From positions 1 to 64,000 of the forward strand of contig JAHDES010000001.1 of assembly GCA_020628645.1 (NCBI GenBank): DNA of 64,000 nt. The letters run 5' to 3'. Both the position numbers and the translations under genes were made by a program. Position 1 is the first letter of the stretch; every line of letters begins with the position of its first letter. Of this stretch, positions 56,901 to 64,000 are shown piece after piece. The notes below the pieces were generated by a model. That model did not search any database. It was given only the letters and a program-made list of their open reading frames with translations, and was not told where the DNA came from. This DNA comes from Saprospiraceae bacterium. Lineage in GTDB: Bacteria > Bacteroidota > Bacteroidia > Chitinophagales > Saprospiraceae.

Positions 56901-57784
56901 TTCAATTGCAAAAAAATGTCTTATTCAAAGGAGTAGCCAGTGTAAGCAATGGTGAATTTGAATTTTCTTTTGTCATCCCAAAAGATATAAATTACAATTT
57001 TGGCGAAGGGAAAATAAGTTATTACGCCAAAGATGATCAACTTCGAGATGCAGCTGGTTTTTATGATAAAATCATTATTGGTGGTACTTCTACTACTGCG
57101 AATAATGACCAAACAGGGCCTTCTGTAGAGGTCTTTATGAACAATGAAAATTTTGTTTTTGGTGGGGTGACTAGTGAAAACCCTGTTTTATATATAAAGC
57201 TATCTGACGATAATGGTATCAATGTTGCAGGGAATAGTATAGGCCATGATTTAAGTGCTACCTTAGATGAAAATACACAACAAACCTATTTGTTGAATGA
57301 TTTTTATGAAGCAGCTTTGGATGATTATACCAAAGGCGTCGTAAAATTCCCTTTATTTGACATAGAAGAAGGTAGGCATTCTGTAGCAGTAGAAGCTTGG
57401 GATGTTGCCAATAATGCAGCTAAAGGTTATACAGAATTTGTTGTAGCCAAATCCGAACAAGCCGCTTTGGCACATGTATTGAATTATCCTAATCCATTTA
57501 CAACTAGTACTCAATTTCAATTTGAACATAATTTACCCGATCAATTGTTAAATGTTCAAGTACGTATATTTACAGTAAGTGGTCGCCTCGTTAAAACTAT
57601 CGAACAACAAGTACTTTCTGATGGTTATCGTGTGACGGATGTACACTGGAATGGCACAGATGATTTTGGCGATCAGCTCGCAAGAGGCGTTTATTTGTAC
57701 AAAATAAAAATTAATAGTGGTGATGAAACGAGTACAACTACAGCGAATGAAAGTGATTTTGAAAAATTAGTCATCTTAAAATAG
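53924..57784 (+). CDS. porU: Type IX secretion system sortase PorU (gingipain-like C25 peptidase)
   Basis: The 1,286-residue surface protease removes the C-terminal signal of T9SS cargo and couples it to the cell surface. A signal peptide (1-20) and a beta-rich N-terminal half precede the C25 caspase-like domain (about 540-930): YLLLFGDGSFDARG, SYPADDYFALLSDDEGE, the catalytic His786 in NYLGHGGAKGW and Cys820 in TATCSFSGYDDP. Ig-like modules follow. The C-terminus (about 1185-1286) begins NYPNPFTTSTQ and ends GVYLYKIKI...KLVILK, a FlgD/T9SS-like sorting domain. porV follows 160 bp downstream, the order known from Porphyromonas and Flavobacterium. Confidence 0.95.
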   Translation: MKLLLTVIISLVVSFTQLSAQSSFSIPIQLKWNSNPIIHSITEEQPPLEIWNFKGAILSSESPSIPAYIKTFPLSGYSNINANLRVIESSSITIKEAFTQGTISNDFQIITSIEKDRNQYIGKVLLLPIRKLSTNSYEKLEKAQIDIRISPKALPNYRGPITTTISALADGELYKIAVEEEGMHQLSYTFLKDELNINIDNVNPNTIKIYGAGGGPLPELLSLPRTDDLKEVPVYIEGGEDGSFDATDQLIFYAEGPNTIQFNQETQQFDYIKNVYDNRNYYFIKISAENRTPITTQNTLNNTVHTVSGFDAIVHYEEDKFNLLHDYQSGQGAGQDWFGDLFEGVRERNYENFNFPNIDASTPARVKVEFAGRSDNSSRFEATLNNTTLNSSTILSTNTGNVESTYAYIGRVNTLIENPTASMDVTINYLENSTTSEGWLDFIEIHARRQLQMTGDQLIFRDTNSTNYASSTFRLSNANTNTLVWDITSPLSPIQMETNLNGTELSFGCPTEQLRTFIAFDPSSTLLSPIAIGAIENQNLHALDNIDLLIVYPTLLQVEAEQFANHRRQYSGLEVATVALPQIYNEFSSGRLDPTAIRDLAKMLHDRTDRFKYLLLFGDGSFDARGIYSFEERSDLVPVYETPNSLQPINSYPADDYFALLSDDEGEFLQGALDIAVGRFPVKTSQEARLVINKIIDYDTNPEFKGDWQNRVVYVADDEDNNLHLRDADGIAEMIDTSYQHFNLDKIYLDAFQQVSTPGGEKYPEVTEAINKTLFKGALVVNYLGHGGAKGWTQERVLDIQNIESWTNAKKLPLFVTATCSFSGYDDPAFVTAGERTILQAGGGTIGLFTTVRAVYASTNEELTRAVFEQIFEKDDVLNSMPIGEILRRAKNSNSGFGFTNNSRKFTLLGDPSMRLAIPKYSVETTFINGQEVSDESLDTLNALQTVQVRGKIVAPNGNLIDDFNGQIFPTIYDKYSTITTLGQDQGSSPTNFQLQKNVLFKGVASVSNGEFEFSFVIPKDINYNFGEGKISYYAKDDQLRDAAGFYDKIIIGGTSTTANNDQTGPSVEVFMNNENFVFGGVTSENPVLYIKLSDDNGINVAGNSIGHDLSATLDENTQQTYLLNDFYEAALDDYTKGVVKFPLFDIEEGRHSVAVEAWDVANNAAKGYTEFVVAKSEQAALAHVLNYPNPFTTSTQFQFEHNLPDQLLNVQVRIFTVSGRLVKTIEQQVLSDGYRVTDVHWNGTDDFGDQLARGVYLYKIKINSGDETSTTTANESDFEKLVILK

Positions 57785-57909
57785 AAAAAACAAAAACAAC
57801 TAACAATAAAAAATACACCCTAACGTTTGGATAGAGGTATTTATGAATACTAACAAATTTCTACCCTCGCCACATCCTTACTACCGTTACAGATTATATT
57901 TTTTTTGTG

Positions 57910-57917
57910 TATTTTTG
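57910..57917 (+). promoter_or_regulatory. Candidate -7 element for porV
   Basis: TATTTTTG, 27 nt before the porV ATG, matches TAnnTTTG. It would give porV its own transcript besides read-through from porU. No clear -33 partner. Confidence 0.35.
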
Positions 57918-57944
57918 CGAAAAATTTTGAAATAGCACTAAATT

Positions 57945-59165
57945 ATGAAAAATTTGACTCTTTGCATTGCATGCCTTTTTTGTTGCATTACTTTTTTAAA
58001 TGCGCAGAACGCACAATGTATTTTAGATCCAAGTACGGGTACTACTACTTCTCCTAACGGTGGCGATTGTGTCAACTCTATTTTTACAGCCGTTCCTTTT
58101 CTCCGCATTACACCTGATGCACGATCTGGTGCGATGGGCGACGCAGGTTTGGCAATATCTCCTGATGCGAATGCGATGCACCTTAATCCATCCAAATTAG
58201 TATTTGCTGAAGACCAATTAGGAATTTCTGTTACCTATACACCTTGGTTAAGAGCTTTAGGATTAACGGATGTTTATTTGGCATATTTAAGTGGGTACAC
58301 TCAAATCAGTGATGATCAGGCGATTGGTATTGGTTTGCGTTATTTTTCTTTAGGTGAAATTAGTTTTACTGATGAAAATGGAACACCTACTGGTGTTGGA
58401 CGTCCAAATGAATTTGAGGTGGCTCTTTCCTATGCTCGTAAATTAACCGATAAATTTTCTGCTGCCTTAACTGCAAAATATATTTATTCTAATTTAGCTG
58501 CTGGTCAACAAATTGGTGTAACGGAAATTAATCCTGGAAATGCTGGAGCCGCTGATGTTTCACTTACCTATAAAACCCCTTTAGAAGGTGTAGGAAGTGG
58601 TTCTGATTTATCTGTAGCACTTGCGATTACGAATATTGGTTCAAAAATCACTTATACACAATCTATCAATAAAGATTATTTACCTGCCAATTTAGGCGTA
58701 GGTGCTGCTTGGGGTATAGAGATAGATGATTATAACTCATTCACAATCGCAGCAGATGTCAATAAGCTAATGGTACCAACCCCATGTGTTGGCGATGCAA
58801 GCATATGCGATACCTCAGGTGAAGTGGATGTCCCTGATTATAAAGAACAAGGTATTGTATCTAGTATCTTTTCTTCATTTGGTGATGCTCCAGAAGGTTT
58901 CTCCGAAGAGCTTAGAGAGTTAATGTTTTCTGTAGGTTTAGAATATTGGTATGATAAACAATTTGCAGTGCGTGCTGGATATTATGGCGAGCATTCTACT
59001 AAAGGTAATCGTAAGTATTTTACGGTTGGTTTAGGGTTGAAATATAATATCTTTGGATTGAACTTCTCTTACCTAGTTCCTACTACCAATCAGCGTAATC
59101 CATTAGATAATACACTCCGATTTTCTCTTTTATTTGATTTAGCAGCTTTTCAATCAGCAGAATAG
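57945..59165 (+). CDS. porV: Type IX secretion system outer-membrane protein PorV (LptO)
   Basis: The 406-residue FadL-like barrel protein shuttles T9SS cargo from the SprA translocon to PorU. After the signal peptide (about 1-20) come CILDPSTGTTTSPNGGDCVNSIFTAVP, the PorV-specific FLRITPDARSGAMGDAGLAISPDANAMHLNPSKL segment, then barrel strands up to YNIFGLNFSYLVPTTNQRNPLDNTLRFSLLF. These features separate PorV from its PorQ relative. A strong terminator follows 29 bp after the stop. Confidence 0.95.
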   Translation: MKNLTLCIACLFCCITFLNAQNAQCILDPSTGTTTSPNGGDCVNSIFTAVPFLRITPDARSGAMGDAGLAISPDANAMHLNPSKLVFAEDQLGISVTYTPWLRALGLTDVYLAYLSGYTQISDDQAIGIGLRYFSLGEISFTDENGTPTGVGRPNEFEVALSYARKLTDKFSAALTAKYIYSNLAAGQQIGVTEINPGNAGAADVSLTYKTPLEGVGSGSDLSVALAITNIGSKITYTQSINKDYLPANLGVGAAWGIEIDDYNSFTIAADVNKLMVPTPCVGDASICDTSGEVDVPDYKEQGIVSSIFSSFGDAPEGFSEELRELMFSVGLEYWYDKQFAVRAGYYGEHSTKGNRKYFTVGLGLKYNIFGLNFSYLVPTTNQRNPLDNTLRFSLLFDLAAFQSAE

Positions 59166-59193
59166 ATCAATAAAAGCATAAACAACATACATC

Positions 59194-59232
59194 AAAAAAG
59201 CATTTTGGATTTGCTCCAAAATGCTTTTTTTT
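59194..59232. terminator. Rho-independent terminator after porV
   Basis: A perfect 16-bp stem (59194-59209 with 59215-59230) with 5-nt loop, A-tract on the left and T-tract on the right, so it can work in both directions between the convergent genes. Confidence 0.88.
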
Positions 59233-59260
59233 ATAAGGTAGTCTAAACAAAAGAGTTCTT

Positions 59261-59833
59261 CTAAGTCATATGAATTGGCCACTCAATACGATTGATAAAA
59301 TCGTCAAAAGCAAAAGTGTTATTTTCTTTTTTATGAAATAATAATAGTTTGTCACCATCCCTAGTAGTTCTTGACTCAAAATTGATTTCGTCAGATTTAT
59401 TATTTAGATATAAATCAAAAATAGGCTCAACCTCAGCGATTAACTTTTCTTTAGTTTGCCATCTATTCAAAAAATCGTTAATACTTGATAATATTTTCAA
59501 ATATTCTTGTCCACTAAGTTTTGTACTGATACCCCATTTTTCAATGTATACCTCTCCTTTCATTATTTCAACCTGAAGTTCATACTGCCAACTATAGTCA
59601 TACTCTACAGGGATTCCGCTTTTATTTTTAACTACATTTCCCTCTAGGAGATTTTTTGTCAAATGAATATGCTTATTATTACTTTTTATGAAATTTGTCC
59701 TTCCATACATATGCAATAATGAGATACTTAACAGACTAACATTTTCACTTTTGTGTTGATTATCTGAACCCAAGTAGAAATCTATCATTCCATTAGAATC
59801 GATTATTACATTGAAATCAGTAATCACATTCAT
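59261..59833 (-). CDS. Orphan cytoplasmic protein of unknown function
   Basis: The 190-residue product has no signal peptide, membrane span or recognised motif. It starts MNVITDFNVIIDSNGMIDFYLGS and has alternating strands and a helix around EYLKILSSINDFLNRW. Its size, acidity and isolation are reminiscent of stray immunity-type proteins, but that is only an impression. It is AT-rich compared with porV. Directly upstream on the same strand sits a truncated Rossmann-fold start (59868-59921), so this gene probably arrived with a replacement event. Confidence 0.6.
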   Translation of the reverse strand: MNVITDFNVIIDSNGMIDFYLGSDNQHKSENVSLLSISLLHMYGRTNFIKSNNKHIHLTKNLLEGNVVKNKSGIPVEYDYSWQYELQVEIMKGEVYIEKWGISTKLSGQEYLKILSSINDFLNRWQTKEKLIAEVEPIFDLYLNNKSDEINFESRTTRDGDKLLLFHKKENNTFAFDDFINRIEWPIHMT

Positions 59834-59867
59834 CTATTTTTCCTAAATATTAAATTGAGTTTATCAC

Positions 59868-59921
59868 TTATTTTAAAAATGTTCCACCTACATTTCCCGT
59901 TCCAATAGTTGAAATTTTCAT
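59868..59921 (-). pseudogene. 17-codon remnant of a Rossmann-fold NAD(P)-binding gene
   Basis: Nine bases after the esterase stop an ATG opens MKISTIGTGNVGGTFLK and then stops. This is the beta-alpha start of NAD(P)-binding proteins (GxGNxGG fingerprint), close to F420-dependent NADP oxidoreductase-like families. Nothing of the remaining protein is found in the 660 bp up to the porV terminator, so the rest has been lost. Chance cannot be excluded for so short a frame. Confidence 0.5.
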
Positions 59922-59930
59922 ATCAGATCA

Positions 59931-61061
59931 TTAATCAATTTTAGAAACTTTATACGTCACTTGATTTATGCTTAGAAAATACATGCCTTTGGGTAAATCA
60001 GAAAGATTAATTTGAGTTATCTGAAGTATTCCTTCTTGCATTAATTTTCCTGATAGGGCATACACCGCATAAGGTTCTCCAAAATTCACATTGCCTTCTA
60101 ATTGGACAAAAGAAGTTGTTGGGTTAGGATAAATACGCAAAGATTTTTCTTCAATTTGAGTGGTAGTTGTACTAATAGGGCCATTCAAATCATAACGAGA
60201 AAAGAAGTCCCAAATCTCCTGAGAAGCATTAATATCATAATTGGTTACATCAAAATCAAAAGCTGCACTTGGCCATGTATGTCCTCCTCCTATTATTTTA
60301 AAGTGCTCCACATTGGCGGATAAATCTCCTCCATCATTCACAAAATGCTGAACAGTGCTTTCATCAGTCATATCAACATCAGGTACATCTGTCATAGTAG
60401 AATTTGTACAGTTATTATAATTCACCCAGTATGCGACCACATCGTCTATTGATTTTGTCCAAAAATCACCATTATAAGGAACCGTTCCATCCATCGTACC
60501 ATGAATTTGAAGCACAGGAGTAGGGTGTTGAGGATTACACGCATCATAGGTTTCAGTTGTCATGGAACCTGTTACTGAAGCTACTGCTGCAATACGATCA
60601 CTTAACTGGCACGCTAATAAAAAACTCATATAACCTCCATTCGACATTCCTGTAGAATAGACACGATCGGTGTCTATATTATAATTTGCAATTAAAGTAT
60701 CAAGCAATGCACTCGTAAAGCCTACATCATCTACTGTACTTTCTATTGTCCATCCTCCTACATTAAAATGGGAAAGATCTGTTCCGACTAAAGGCGTACC
60801 TTGAGGATGAACTAATAAAAAGTTATTTTCAGCAGCTACCGTAAAAAGACCACTATAAAATTGTTGCTCACTAGCATTACTCCCATACCCATGAAAATTA
60901 AACACTAGTGGCACAGCCTCATCTCCAGTATAAGACGCTGGTACATACACTAGATAATCCCGTGTCAACTCATCATGTTCAATAGAACCACTTAGAAATT
61001 GTTGAGCAGAAAGTGAAAAAGAGAATGCAAAAAAGAAAAGAAGAAGTAAAAGATTTTTCAT
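59931..61061 (-). CDS. Secreted PHB-depolymerase/feruloyl-esterase-like hydrolase with T9SS type A sorting domain
   Basis: The 376-residue extracellular alpha/beta hydrolase has a signal peptide (1-19), FNFHGYGSNA as oxyanion region, HPQGTP, the nucleophile elbow GMSNGG with Ser140, the acid in LQIHGTMDGTVPYNG and His in GGGHTWP. This is the LpqC / esterase_PHB group, which includes polyhydroxybutyrate depolymerases and acetylxylan or feruloyl esterases. Residues 307-376 form a T9SS type A sorting domain (LRIYPNPTTS ... LPKGMYFLSI), so the protein is cargo for the PorU/PorV machinery encoded next door. A role beside the cellulase in plant-polymer attack is inference. Confidence 0.9.
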   Translation of the reverse strand: MKNLLLLLFFFAFSFSLSAQQFLSGSIEHDELTRDYLVYVPASYTGDEAVPLVFNFHGYGSNASEQQFYSGLFTVAAENNFLLVHPQGTPLVGTDLSHFNVGGWTIESTVDDVGFTSALLDTLIANYNIDTDRVYSTGMSNGGYMSFLLACQLSDRIAAVASVTGSMTTETYDACNPQHPTPVLQIHGTMDGTVPYNGDFWTKSIDDVVAYWVNYNNCTNSTMTDVPDVDMTDESTVQHFVNDGGDLSANVEHFKIIGGGHTWPSAAFDFDVTNYDINASQEIWDFFSRYDLNGPISTTTTQIEEKSLRIYPNPTTSFVQLEGNVNFGEPYAVYALSGKLMQEGILQITQINLSDLPKGMYFLSINQVTYKVSKID

Positions 61062-61295
61062 CTGTCTTGTTTTATTTTTAATTAGGTCACATGGAACTTA
61101 CCATAATTGAAAAGTCATTTCGTTGTGCGTCTAAAGACTTTTTAATCATGGACGGTTTCATATAAAAAGATTTTATTTTGTTAAAGATAGTAGAATAAGC
61201 ACTAAAAAGGGAACAATAGATCAGTATGAATGGTTTACAAGCTTTTATCAATTGATAAGCACTTTTTAAATTCTTCTAGCAACTAGAAAAATTCA

Positions 61296-61303
61296 TACCT
61301 TTG
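61296..61303 (+). promoter_or_regulatory. Candidate -7 element for der
   Basis: TACCTTTG, 24 nt before the der ATG; the same octamer precedes rhlE and the M16 gene. The -33 region lacks TTTG at 19 nt. Confidence 0.45.
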
Positions 61304-61327
61304 CAGAAAATTAGAATTAACTAAACA

Positions 61328-62629
61328 ATGGGAAATATAGTGGCCATCGTTGGCCGTCCAAATGTAGGAAAATCAACACTTTACAATCGTCTGATCGGAG
61401 AACGTCAAGCCATCATTGATGATATAAGTGGTGTCACTCGTGATCGGCAGTATGGATCGAGTGATTGGAATGGTAAATTCTTTACCGTAATTGATACGGG
61501 GGGCTTTGTAGAAAATAGCGATGATGTTTTTGAAAAAGAAATCCGTTCTCAAGTTCGTATTGCCATCGATGAAGCCGATGTCATCGTATTCATGGTAGAT
61601 GTTATGACAGGCATTACGGATTTAGATGAGGATGTCGCCAATATGCTTCGTCGATCGAATAAACAGGTTTTTTTAGTCGTTAACAAAGCCGATAATCATC
61701 AACGCCTCTTAGATGCCAATGAATTTTGGAGTTTGGGTTTTGAGGATACGTACTTTTTGTCTTCTTTAACAGGAAGTGGTACAGGTGATTTTTTGGATGC
61801 TCTGACTGAACATATTGACGAAGAAAAAGATCTAACGGATGAACTGCCCAAATTTGCTATCATGGGGCAACCTAATGTGGGAAAATCATCCTTAGTGAAT
61901 GCCTTACTTGGTGAAGACCGAAATATCGTAACGGATATTGCTGGTACAACACGTGATTCTATTCACACCAAATACAATAAATTCGATAAAGAATTTTACA
62001 TTATTGATACTGCTGGAATTCGAAAAAAATCACGGGTGCATGAAAATCTGGAGTTTTATTCTGTGATGCGCGCTATTCGTGCTATGGAAGAAGCAGATGT
62101 GTGTATTTTAATGATTGATGCACAAACTGGTGTGGAAGCACAAGATATGAGTATCTTTCGTTTAGCCCAAAAACGACACAAAGGGGTCGTCATGCTCGTC
62201 AATAAATGGGATTTAATCGAAAAAGAAACCAATACTGCTCGTGATTTTGAAAAAGAAATACGTAGGCGTATTGCTCCTTTCAATGATATTCCAATCATTT
62301 TTGTTTCTGCTATGAATAAACAGCGGATTTTTAAAGCTATAGAAGCTGCATTAAAAGTTTTTGACAATCGAACTCGAAAGATTAAAACTTCTGTTCTCAA
62401 TGAAGTGATGCAAGATGCTATTGCATATTATCCCCCTCCATCGCATCGTGGAAAATTCATCAAAATCAAATACATTACTCAATTACCCTTGTATTATCCT
62501 GCTTTTGCTTTCTTTTGTAATTATCCCAAACATGTAAAGGAGAGTTATCGCAATTTTTTGGAAAACACTCTACGAAGTAAATTTGATTTTACGGGAGTGC
62601 CCATTTCTATTTTCTTTAGAAAAAAGTAA
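61328..62629 (+). CDS. der: Ribosome-assembly GTPase Der (EngA)
   Basis: The 433-residue protein is a double Era-like GTPase needed for maturation of the 50S subunit. Domain 1 has GRPNVGKST (about 8-16), DDISGVTRD, DTGG and NKAD; domain 2 has GQPNVGKSS (about 180), TDIAGTTRD, DTAGI and NKWD. The C-terminal KH-like domain (about 350-433) carries PPPSHRGKFIKIKYITQ and ends NPLR-like with GVPISIFFRKK. Length and start agree with the family. rfbC follows after 43 bp. Confidence 0.97.
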   Translation: MGNIVAIVGRPNVGKSTLYNRLIGERQAIIDDISGVTRDRQYGSSDWNGKFFTVIDTGGFVENSDDVFEKEIRSQVRIAIDEADVIVFMVDVMTGITDLDEDVANMLRRSNKQVFLVVNKADNHQRLLDANEFWSLGFEDTYFLSSLTGSGTGDFLDALTEHIDEEKDLTDELPKFAIMGQPNVGKSSLVNALLGEDRNIVTDIAGTTRDSIHTKYNKFDKEFYIIDTAGIRKKSRVHENLEFYSVMRAIRAMEEADVCILMIDAQTGVEAQDMSIFRLAQKRHKGVVMLVNKWDLIEKETNTARDFEKEIRRRIAPFNDIPIIFVSAMNKQRIFKAIEAALKVFDNRTRKIKTSVLNEVMQDAIAYYPPPSHRGKFIKIKYITQLPLYYPAFAFFCNYPKHVKESYRNFLENTLRSKFDFTGVPISIFFRKK

Positions 62630-62672
62630 CTCAATTCACTTACATCTAGTATAAAAAAGAAATAATTATTGT

Positions 62673-63230
62673 ATGCCATTTTTTGATACACCCATTCGGG
62701 ATTTAAAAGTCTTTGAACCTCGCGTTTTTGGAGATGATAGAGGTTATTTTTTTGAAAGTTATAATGCTCATCTTTTTAAAGATGGTGGAATTGAAACTGT
62801 CTTTGTACAAGACAATCAATCCTATTCACAATATGGTGTATTGAGAGGCTTACATTATCAAAGAGGAGAACATGCCCAAGCCAAACTTGTACGAGTAAGC
62901 GAAGGAGAAGTCTTAGATGTGGCTGTAGATATACGAGAAGGCTCGCCTACTTTTGGTCAATGGTATAGTATTCGATTGAGTGCTGAAAATAAAAAGCAGT
63001 TATTTGTACCTAGAGGTTTTGCGCATGGATTTGTAGTCTTAACAGAGGTAGCTACGTTTATGTATAAATGTGATAATCTTTATAACAAAGCCTCTGAAGG
63101 AAGCATTCGTTTTAATGATCCTACTTTAGCTATTGATTGGGAAATAGATGCATCTAAAGTTCAATTATCAGAAAAAGATGCTGTCGCTCCACTTTTTGGT
63201 GAACACTTTTCTAGTGAAGTCGCCTTTTAA
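62673..63230 (+). CDS. rfbC: dTDP-4-dehydrorhamnose 3,5-epimerase
   Basis: The 185-residue cupin enzyme converts dTDP-4-keto-6-deoxyglucose to the L-rhamnose configuration, the third step of dTDP-L-rhamnose synthesis for surface glycans. Signature segments are FFESYNAHLFKDGGI, VFVQDNQSYSQYGVLRGLHYQ with catalytic His61, VRVSEGEVLDVAVDIREGSPTFG and FVPRGFAHGF. rfbD begins 21 bp later, so the two form an operon. Confidence 0.96.
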   Translation: MPFFDTPIRDLKVFEPRVFGDDRGYFFESYNAHLFKDGGIETVFVQDNQSYSQYGVLRGLHYQRGEHAQAKLVRVSEGEVLDVAVDIREGSPTFGQWYSIRLSAENKKQLFVPRGFAHGFVVLTEVATFMYKCDNLYNKASEGSIRFNDPTLAIDWEIDASKVQLSEKDAVAPLFGEHFSSEVAF

Positions 63231-63251
63231 AAAATCTTAAAAGAAAAGAAA

Positions 63252-64000
63252 ATGCCCATATTACTTATCACAGGCAGCAATGGTCAAGTTGGAAATGAAC
63301 TCCAACAATTAGCAGAACAATACCCCAACTGGAGGTTTATATTTACAGATGTAGATGATTTGGATATTACCAGTAGTGATGCGGTCTTTGAGTATTTCAA
63401 AAAATACGATATAGATTATTGTATTAACTGTGCTGCTTATACTGCTGTCGATAAAGCTGAATCCAATGAAGCATTAGCTACAGCCATCAATGTAGATGGC
63501 CCTAAACATCTTGCGCAAGCTTGTACTTTACATGAAGCCAAGCTCATCCAATTATCGACAGATTATGTATATCATAATGATCAAAATGCGCCCTTCAAAG
63601 AAGGAGATACCACTAATCCGCAAAGTGTCTATGCCAGTACAAAATTAGCAGGAGATCAAGTTGCACAACAGATTCATCCTACTACAATGGTGATTCGCAC
63701 TTCTTGGGTATATTCTACCTTTGGGCATAATTTTGTAAAAACAATGCGCCGTCTTGGAAAAGAACGCGACCAATTGAATATTGTATTTGACCAAATTGGT
63801 ACGCCTACTTATGCACATGATTTGGCTTCAGCTATGCTCACTATCATTCATAAAATAGAAGAAGATGTGATTAGTGATAATCTATTTGGTGGAATTTATC
63901 ACTATAGTAATGAAGGGGTAACGAGTTGGTATGATTTTGCGCGCGCCGTTTTTGATTTATCTGGAATTGAATGTGCTACTTTTCCAATTGAAACGGTTCA
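63252..64000 (+). CDS. rfbD: dTDP-4-dehydrorhamnose reductase, 3' end outside the window
   Basis: An ATG at 63252 opens a frame that runs past the window edge (249 complete codons here). It begins with the NADP-binding Rossmann motif ITGSNGQVGNEL, followed by NCAAYTAVDKAES, the QLSTDYVY strand with the catalytic Thr/Ser region, YASTKLAGD with the catalytic Tyr and Lys, and RTSWVYSTFGHNFVKTM. It reduces dTDP-4-keto-L-rhamnose to dTDP-L-rhamnose. About 40 residues should be missing at the C-terminus. Confidence 0.95.
   Translation, partial: MPILLITGSNGQVGNELQQLAEQYPNWRFIFTDVDDLDITSSDAVFEYFKKYDIDYCINCAAYTAVDKAESNEALATAINVDGPKHLAQACTLHEAKLIQLSTDYVYHNDQNAPFKEGDTTNPQSVYASTKLAGDQVAQQIHPTTMVIRTSWVYSTFGHNFVKTMRRLGKERDQLNIVFDQIGTPTYAHDLASAMLTIIHKIEEDVISDNLFGGIYHYSNEGVTSWYDFARAVFDLSGIECATFPIETV

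Noticed and set aside
59261-59833. Immunity protein of a contact-dependent toxin
   Set aside because: Only a general impression from size and isolation; no toxin, polymorphic tail or known immunity motif is present.
62056-62400. 114-codon antisense frame inside der
   Set aside because: Shadow of a strongly conserved GTPase; no independent support.

Overview
The window is about 64 kb of AT-rich DNA (roughly 36-38% G+C by eye) from a member of the Bacteroidota. The lineage call rests on type IX secretion (T9SS) and gliding genes (gldJ, a porP/sprF homologue, porU, porV), a SusC/SusD pair, a T9SS type A sorting domain, missing Shine-Dalgarno sequences, and promoters of the Bacteroidota form TTTG-N19-TAnnTTTG (clearest upstream of gldJ). 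The mix of housekeeping genes, T9SS and cellulase genes suggests a free-living polymer degrader, possibly of the Saprospiria; that narrower placement is inference. I see no rRNA, tRNA, CRISPR array, prophage or complete insertion sequence.

Layout. 0-18.5 kb is mostly housekeeping and envelope genes: a two-domain parvulin chaperone, an RhlE-type helicase, two peptidoglycan hydrolases, a DUF4468 gene broken by one TGA codon, an alpha/beta hydrolase, cysS, an operon of a glutaminyl-cyclase-like M28 enzyme, an SGNH esterase and a macro-domain protein, a DPM-like glycosyltransferase, a catalytically dead M16 homologue, and the tgt-lptG pair. 18.5-26 kb holds a barrel protein with nine Ig-like repeats, a double NTF2-like protein, an ECF sigma factor, a MarR regulator and an outer-membrane protein. 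26.4-42.3 kb is one co-oriented block read right to left: SusC, SusD and three ~1,100-residue FG-GAP/ASPIC-UnbV lipoproteins, with a small unknown lipoprotein coupled by an ATGA overlap. On the other side of the SusC promoter region lie a retropepsin-PDZ protease and a 1,624-residue GH8-GH9-PKD-CBM3 cellulase. 49-59.2 kb is the murF-gldJ-porP-porU-porV cluster. 59.2-61.1 kb has an orphan gene beside a truncated Rossmann-fold remnant and a T9SS-sorted esterase. The window ends with der, rfbC and the start of rfbD.

How the genes may work together. PorU and PorV act in T9SS export, which would deliver secreted enzymes such as the esterase at 60-61 kb to the surface. The SusCD/FG-GAP block looks like a ligand-uptake locus in which large calcium-type beta-propeller lipoproteins stand where surface glycan-binding proteins usually are; the neighbouring cellulase suggests, but does not prove, a polysaccharide substrate.

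Most notable: the SusCD plus FG-GAP/ASPIC trio; the GH8-GH9 fusion; a Tgt whose zinc-binding CxCxxC has become SxSxxS; two copies of a ~130 bp element with terminal inverted repeats and flanking direct repeats; a second intergenic repeat family confined here to the FG-GAP block; and the 17-codon Rossmann remnant marking a past insertion or deletion.
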